Source: Alisma plantago-aquatica (lineage: Eukaryota; Streptophyta; Magnoliopsida; Alismatales; Alismataceae). Taken from it: DNA of 64,000 nucleotides. The number at the start of each line of letters is the position of its first letter. Position 1 is the stretch's first letter. The position numbers were made by a program, and so were the translations under genes. The notes beneath the pieces are model-generated. The model was not told the origin of the DNA, did no database searches, and saw nothing but the letters and a program-made list of their open reading frames with translations. The stretch is from contig OY856410.1 in the NCBI GenBank assembly GCA_963693085.1, positions 566,280,406-566,344,405 of the forward strand, given 5' to 3'. Of this stretch, positions 59,801 to 64,000 are shown one piece after another.

Positions 59801-61465
59801 CTTATCAGCAACCATAGCTGATACAAGACAGGTGGGCAGAATCTTTCTTTCACCTTGAAAGATCCATGTGCTGCTTTCGTCAGCAAACACAGCCAACTTG
59901 GACTCACAATCCAAGACAACTCTATACCTCTCTAAGGTATCCATCCCGAGGATTATATCAAATCCCTGCATATCAAGTGGTATAAGATCCACTTGAATGC
60001 GATGGTAAGAAAGGAAGAGGATGCAGGGAGAACATACCTCCTGCAAAACGGCAGACCCACTCAACGGAGTCTCCAACAACAAACTAACTGTCCTATGACT
60101 AACAATCACATTGCAGTTACGAATCACTTCACGAGTGATGAAAGAGTGCATAGCACCCGGATCAATCAGAATGGATACAACACAGGATGTAGACATATCA
60201 GAATATAAAAGTTTCATCTGACCTGCCACTACCCGTGGATTGACCACTGCCTCAGGTGGGTTCATAGCATAGAACCTCGCAGTCGCCTGGTGTTGAGGTG
60301 GTGCTGATGATCCAGCTTGAGACGCTTGTCCACGTCCTCGAGCTGCTCCTTGATGTTGTCTATTCTGAGATCCCTGTTGATTCTGTCTCGGAGGTTGTTG
60401 TGTCATACTAGCAGGCCTAGAACGGCAATCCTTCATCAAGTGTCCCACCTTACCACAGTTGTAGCAACTCCTCTCCTGTTGCTGTGGTCTGGGTGGTCCA
60501 GTGACTGACACTGATGCAGAACTGTGCATCCCTTGAAGCGGTTGACTCCGTCCTCTACCTCTGCTTGGTGTCCATTGAGTTTGAAAACTCGATCTGGGTG
60601 GTGGAGGGTTAGGTGCAGAGAATATGGGTTTCTTGGAATCCCTAGATGAAGAACCCTGGAACCGTGGATATCTTTTATGGGTTTGTCTTTTCTCAACCAC
60701 AGATCTCTCTATCCTTCGGACTGACTCAACGAAGGTAGAGAATCTCTCTCGGTTCTCTAAGGTAGATACAGGGGTTGACATATCAGAATTCAAACCCTTC
60801 TCAAATCTTCTGATTCTTTCCTCATCCGTAGCAGCCATGTGCGGACATAACCGCAACAACTCCATGAACTTAGCTTCATATTCGCTAATGTTCATCATAC
60901 CCTGCCTTAGTTTCTCGAACTGAGAGATCTTCTTATCTAGGAAGGTCTTTGGAAAATATCTTTTGATAAATTCCCGACGAAACTCTTCCCATGAGAACTC
61001 TACTCCAGGCCTCTTCTGCTCTTCCATGTTCCACCAGTGACCAACACTGCCTTTGAGAAGATAGACAGCATGTCTAACCTTCTCAGCTTCCAGAATCATA
61101 AGAATCCTGAAAGCCTTCTCCAACTCTGTCAACCATAAGTCAGCATCTGCAGGGTCGGCAGTTCCGAAGTACTCGGTAGCTCCGACACGACGAAGTCGTT
61201 CGAATTTCTTACCGATACCTTGTGCTTCAGGCTGGACAGGTGCCCTAGGTGCAGGAATGGGCATCCTATTAGTTATATGTGTCATGGCAGTCATGAACTG
61301 CCCAAACATTATCTGTACAGCTGGGTTACTCATGTCAGCTGGGTCGAACTGGGGTGGCTCTCTTGGTGACTCAGGTGCATGTTGTTCTATTCTCGGAACT
61401 CTTGCACCGCCTCGAGGTGCACTAGCACTACTCTCTGCCACGTACTCACCGTGATGTTCTGACAT
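56810..61465 (-). CDS. Gag-pol polyprotein of Ty3/gypsy chromovirus (intact)
   Basis: 1551 codons without interruption, a normal length for a Del/Tekay gag-pol. Domains by approximate residue: gag 100-270; CCHC knuckle [14 protein letters not shown] near 335; aspartic protease near 434 with DPGAMHSF where D-S/T-G-A is usual; RT with CIDYRQLNK near 660 and FIDD near 768; RNase H with [10 protein letters not shown] near 980; integrase zinc-binding H-H-C-C near 1136-1170 and DDE core (MDFVVG near 1206, SDRGPQF near 1268, SERT near 1303); chromodomain from about 1498 to the end ([23 protein letters not shown]). The product should form particles, copy the RNA and insert it, with the chromodomain steering toward particular chromatin. 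Start chosen because it is the first ATG after the primer site and matches gypsy 1. Confidence 0.95.
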   Translation of the reverse strand: MSEHHGEYVAESSASAPRGGARVPRIEQHAPESPREPPQFDPADMSNPAVQIMFGQFMTAMTHITNRMPIPAPRAPVQPEAQGIGKKFERLRRVGATEYFGTADPADADLWLTELEKAFRILMILEAEKVRHAVYLLKGSVGHWWNMEEQKRPGVEFSWEEFRREFIKRYFPKTFLDKKISQFEKLRQGMMNISEYEAKFMELLRLCPHMAATDEERIRRFEKGLNSDMSTPVSTLENRERFSTFVESVRRIERSVVEKRQTHKRYPRFQGSSSRDSKKPIFSAPNPPPPRSSFQTQWTPSRGRGRSQPLQGMHSSASVSVTGPPRPQQQERSCYNCGKVGHLMKDCRSRPASMTQQPPRQNQQGSQNRQHQGAARGRGQASQAGSSAPPQHQATARFYAMNPPEAVVNPRVVAGQMKLLYSDMSTSCVVSILIDPGAMHSFITREVIRNCNVIVSHRTVSLLLETPLSGSAVLQEVCSPCILFLSYHRIQVDLIPLDMQGFDIILGMDTLERYRVVLDCESKLAVFADESSTWIFQGERKILPTCLVSAMVADKMLRQGCYAFLAHVVDVTKESSNPTEVPIVREFEDVFPEELSGIPPPREIDFEFNPIPDTKPIAQTLYRMAPAEMEELKKQLQELLERGFIRPSTSPWGAPVLFVKKKDGSMWLCIDYRQLNKVTIKNKYPLPRIDDLFDQLRGATVFSKIDLRSGYHQLRIKDSDISKSAFRTRYGHYEFTVMSFGLTNAPAAFMELMNRVFRPFLDQCVVVFIDDIRIYSKDAQQHEQHLHQALTLLREHKMYAKFSKCEFWLPEVSFLGHVISASGIRVDPKKVEYVLQWEQPKTPTEIRSFLGLAGYYRRFIKNFSSIALPLTKLTRKDVPFSWSNKCQQSFQLLKERLTSAPVLVLPEQGKGYVVFCDASKNGLGCVLMQDKQVISLASRQLKKHEENYPTHDLELAAVVHALKIWRHYLYGETFQIFTDHKNLKYIFSQHELNMRQRRWMELIKDYDCTIDYHPGKANVVADALSRKSATPTMNRAQLNSLVCSRRDMLISLRQDNVQLKVSLLAGLLAEMHIKPTLREQIKEAQLGDAAVQQIRSEYGNEKQDGFHDSKDQVACYNGRMIVLDVDNLRKLVLEEAHSSMYAMHPGSTKMYRNLKDLYWWPGMKKDVAEFVLRCPVCQQIKAEHQKPAGTMQPLPIPQWKWDHVTMDFVVGLPRTSKGHDSIWVIVDRLTKIAHFLPVKTTYSAERLSELYVQETVRLHGVPVTIVSDRGPQFTSHFWEQLHRALGTKLRFSTAFHPQTDGQSERTIQTLEDMLRACVLQFTGSWDLHLSLIEFAYNNSYQHSIDMAPYEALYGRRCRSPLCWFETGEHQLLGPDLVQKTTEKIKVIQHKVKIAQDRQKSYADKRRRPLEFQVGDRVYLKVSPWKGVLRFGRKGKLAPRFMGPYPIIERIGKVAYRLDLPPELQRLHPVFHISMLKKCHLDTESVLQPMEVELNDDVSYEEGPVSILDKRIKKLKKKDISLVKVLWNHRGVEEATWELEDEMRRKYLALFS

Positions 61466-61579
61466 TCTTATGTATCTTCTTCTCCTGAGGAGCAGAAGAT
61501 TCTATTAGATAAGGAAGGAGTACTAAAGGTAGACTCGACATCCTAAGTCCTATGCCTCTGTAGACTCAACTGACCTAGA

Positions 61580-61591
61580 GCTCTGATACCA
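61580..61591 (-). other. Primer-binding site (tRNA-iMet type), gypsy 2
   Basis: TGGTATCAGAGC on the minus strand, separated from the LTR end by five bases (ACTAG on the minus strand). Confidence 0.9.
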
Positions 61592-61596
61592 CTAGT

Positions 61597-64000
61597 TGTG
61601 GGCTCTGATCTCCAAACCGTGACATAAACACGATTAAAACTTAGCGGAAGTGAATCGGTAATCAGCGGAAGACAAAAATCACGGGAAATTAAAACTTTTC
61701 GAGATAAGAACTTGGATCCATAAAAACTTCTTTCATAAAGAGAGATAAACTATTTACATCTCAGGATAATTACTTCTTGAGTAATTACATACATCAAAAT
61801 ACAAAATCTCAAGATCACATAACAAAAGACTCCAAGACCTGAGAGTACAGAGGACACATAGGACTGACTCTAACTACACCATATGGCAGGACAATCTCCA
61901 CCTGAGATTTTACTACTGCTCCTGGTGCTACTGCTACTGAGACTGGTCACCTGAAGGCTGGTTTCTTCGTCTCCGACGTCCACCTAAAAAATGTTGAAGT
62001 CTACGGGGTGAGACAATTATACATAATTGTCCCAGCGAGAGTTATAACTCTTCGCCAGAAGCTTTATTATAACATCAAAGAATATCTTAAGCAGTAAAGC
62101 CTTCAAAGTATTCTATAACAGTTGCAGGTATAACAAGATCTCTACAATTTAGGAGATATGGAGAATATAAACACTATTGCAATGTAACATCAATCAACTA
62201 ACTTGGAGTTATCTCTAACAAGTTATACTACATGGTTGATTATGTTTTACAAACAACATTATGCCCTGTGGAGATGAGGCTTACCACTCATACTCCAACT
62301 GATCGCTGAGAAGTCACATCAGTATCATACATAGGTCATTAAGAGAGCCGGATTCTCATGACCTTCACCTTCCTCAGTCAGTAAGAGGATCACTTGTAGG
62401 ACATCTCGTGTCTCTACTACTATAGCTCACCAGGGTAAACTGGTCCTTCGCTATTCTAGAGTCACAGTGGCGTTATGTACTCTCTTCGTCATCAGGAGGT
62501 TTCATATTTACCTACCACTGATACAGATATCTGTGCTTTCTTTATCATCAGGAGGTTTCATGTTTACCTACCACTGATACGGTATGGAATTATAGTGAAG
62601 GATGGATGGATTACACATCTACATCACTTTCCTACACTAGGATGTAAGGTTCTACACATCCATGTACCCCACATACTCAAAAGTATGTGCTCCCGGAGTT
62701 CCCTGAGGAAAACCTGTTTCACCATCACTTAATCTTTGACAATGATGGATCTATTATTAGGGCTCTACATTATACTTGATTAGTTAGGTACATTCAGTAT
62801 TCTTTAACAGCATACATTGTTCTCCAAACAATAACAGTAGCATAGCAGCTATAAAAGAAGAATACTAAATGTAACAGGTCTAACTCATATCAATCATCAT
62901 TTCTCATTATCCTCATCACAAGTCATCTCTAAGGCATGACATTGATGGTATTCATGGCTCTCACAGCCTATTATCATCATAGGATGCCACTGACAAGGCA
63001 TCAGATTACTTTACTTATTCATAAGGCTAACAACATGCCTTTAATGAATATAACATCAACATCCATACCTGGATATGATTACCTTCATATCAGAACCTGC
63101 ATGGTTAATACAACTGATAAAGGTAGTACAAAAATAAGGAATATACTTCCTACTCTTATCATAAGAGTTAAATCTCTAATTCACATCAAATAGAGTTTAA
63201 TATTCAAAAGCATGCCATTACCCTTGAATTAGGGTTTACTATTCACATTACATGTCATCACCCTTGAATTAGGGTTTACTATTCACATTAAGGTGAATTA
63301 AACTCATAACATCATCATGTATGAGTAACATCTTCATTGATGCTCTTAGATTAGTTAAAGGTTCATCATTTATCATAATTAGGGTTTCTATGATCTCACA
63401 CAGGTGGATCATACCCTAATTATGCTCATTCCTGTGCATTGGAGATGCTTTAATTGAGTTTTCACCTGAAAAGGGTACTTTCTCTCTCTAGAAGTACTTT
63501 CTCTCTCATCATAAAGTTAGGTGATGTCAACATCACTCTAGATCAGGTCGGATTAAGTCATCATAGGCTAACATAGCCCAAAACATCACCATCATGCGAT
63601 TAGGGTTTGATTTGATCAAGGTATTACTTAATTTACCCTTCAGGGGTATTTTGGTAATTCACCCCATTGATCATCCTCATGGTCAAAACCTTAGTCCATT
63701 AACCCCTTAATATCCTAGGTTATCATTAGGGTTTGATTAGGGCAACATTGAACCATTTATATCATCAATTGTTTGAAAGAAGTCAACCTTGAATTATCTT
63801 GATCGATCTCAACCATCGACCCTCAATCGATTTGAGACCCATTGGTTGAGTTGACCTTATGACCAATTGACATCAGGACCGCGAGGATGTGTGGACCGTT
63901 TGGTCACCTTTGACCTCAGGACCGCGAGGCCTCTTCCTCCTCCAAGACCGCGAGCCCTCCATTGATTCAAGACCGCGAAGACTCAAATTGAGGTTAAGAC
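61597..64000 (-). mobile_element. 5' LTR of gypsy element 2 (partial)
   Basis: The last 2404 bp of the LTR, ending GAGCCCACA on the minus strand. The rest continues past the window. The start of the palindrome array is visible from about 63868 (GACCGCGAG repeats). Confidence 0.9.

Larger units (their letters stand above)
51743..64000 (-). mobile_element. Del/Tekay-type Ty3/gypsy chromovirus 2, intact gag-pol
   Basis: Minus-strand element with 3' LTR at low coordinates, one open gag-pol, primer site and a 5' LTR that runs off the window end. The visible 2404 bp of the 5' LTR aligns with the 3' LTR at a constant offset of 9854 bp, with about 30 differences by eye and no net indel, so it is younger than gypsy 1. 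It inserted into the integrase part of a copia element. Its LTR and protein show it is the same family or a sister of gypsy 1. Confidence 0.95.

Noticed and set aside
62475..63193. Small frames duplicated at 53082-53339 and 62936-63193
   Set aside because: They match each other only because they are in the two LTRs of gypsy 2; no domain or start signal supports coding.

Overview
This window is nuclear DNA of a flowering plant with a large, repeat-rich genome. It is AT-rich and holds plant-type Ty3/gypsy chromoviruses with 4.5-5 kb LTRs, Athila-type gag, a Ty1/copia element, plant L1 LINEs with DUF4283-like ORF1, a 5S-bearing Cassandra TRIM, a tRNA-like SINE, MITEs, and a nuclear insert of plastid DNA (ccsA-ndhD). 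I see no ordinary host gene and no functional RNA gene. The species cannot be named from this sequence.

Layout: (1) 1-5465, Athila-like gag remnant and 3' LTR without pol. (2) 5476-7885, L1 LINE whose 5' part is cut by that LTR. (3) 7903-8998, SINE and two palindromic MITEs in (TA)n. (4) about 9005-13716, nearly full-length dead L1 LINE. (5) 13796-15702, reverse-strand LTR fragment and unassigned flank. (6) 15703-33659, solo LTR split by a complete 13.8 kb Del/Tekay-type gypsy element (17688-31453) whose gag-pol is one reading frame broken by ten stops. (7) 34027-40389, non-autonomous Athila-derived element whose 5' LTR carries a 778 bp hAT element and whose 3' LTR is cut short. (8) 40390 to about 41815, plastid DNA with a 5'-truncated LINE inside. 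(9) about 41841-44147, 5'-truncated LTR with another (TA)n MITE. (10) 44148-46791, featureless AT-rich DNA. (11) 46792-47566, Cassandra. (12) 47758-51742, minus-strand copia 3' LTR and decayed pol. (13) 51743 to the window end, minus-strand Del/Tekay-type gypsy with an intact 1551-codon gag-pol, inserted in the copia integrase region.

The insertion order can be read from target-site duplications: gypsy in solo LTR (CACCT), solo LTR in older DNA (CCATA/CCATC), hAT in the Athila-derived LTR (CTCATGGA, with the empty site kept in the 3' LTR), and LINE in plastid DNA (16 bp, 15 matching).

The main unexplained pattern is that several unrelated LTR families each carry a dense array of their own short, CpG-containing palindrome: GTCGATA-n-TATCGAC (Athila-like), CACGGCCGTG (Athila-derived non-autonomous), ACGGTCTCAAGACCGT (both gypsy elements) and, more loosely, GTCGCGAC/GTCGAGAC (solo LTR). 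In the gypsy elements the array lies downstream of the presumed TATA box, so it should be transcribed; in the non-autonomous element it lies upstream.
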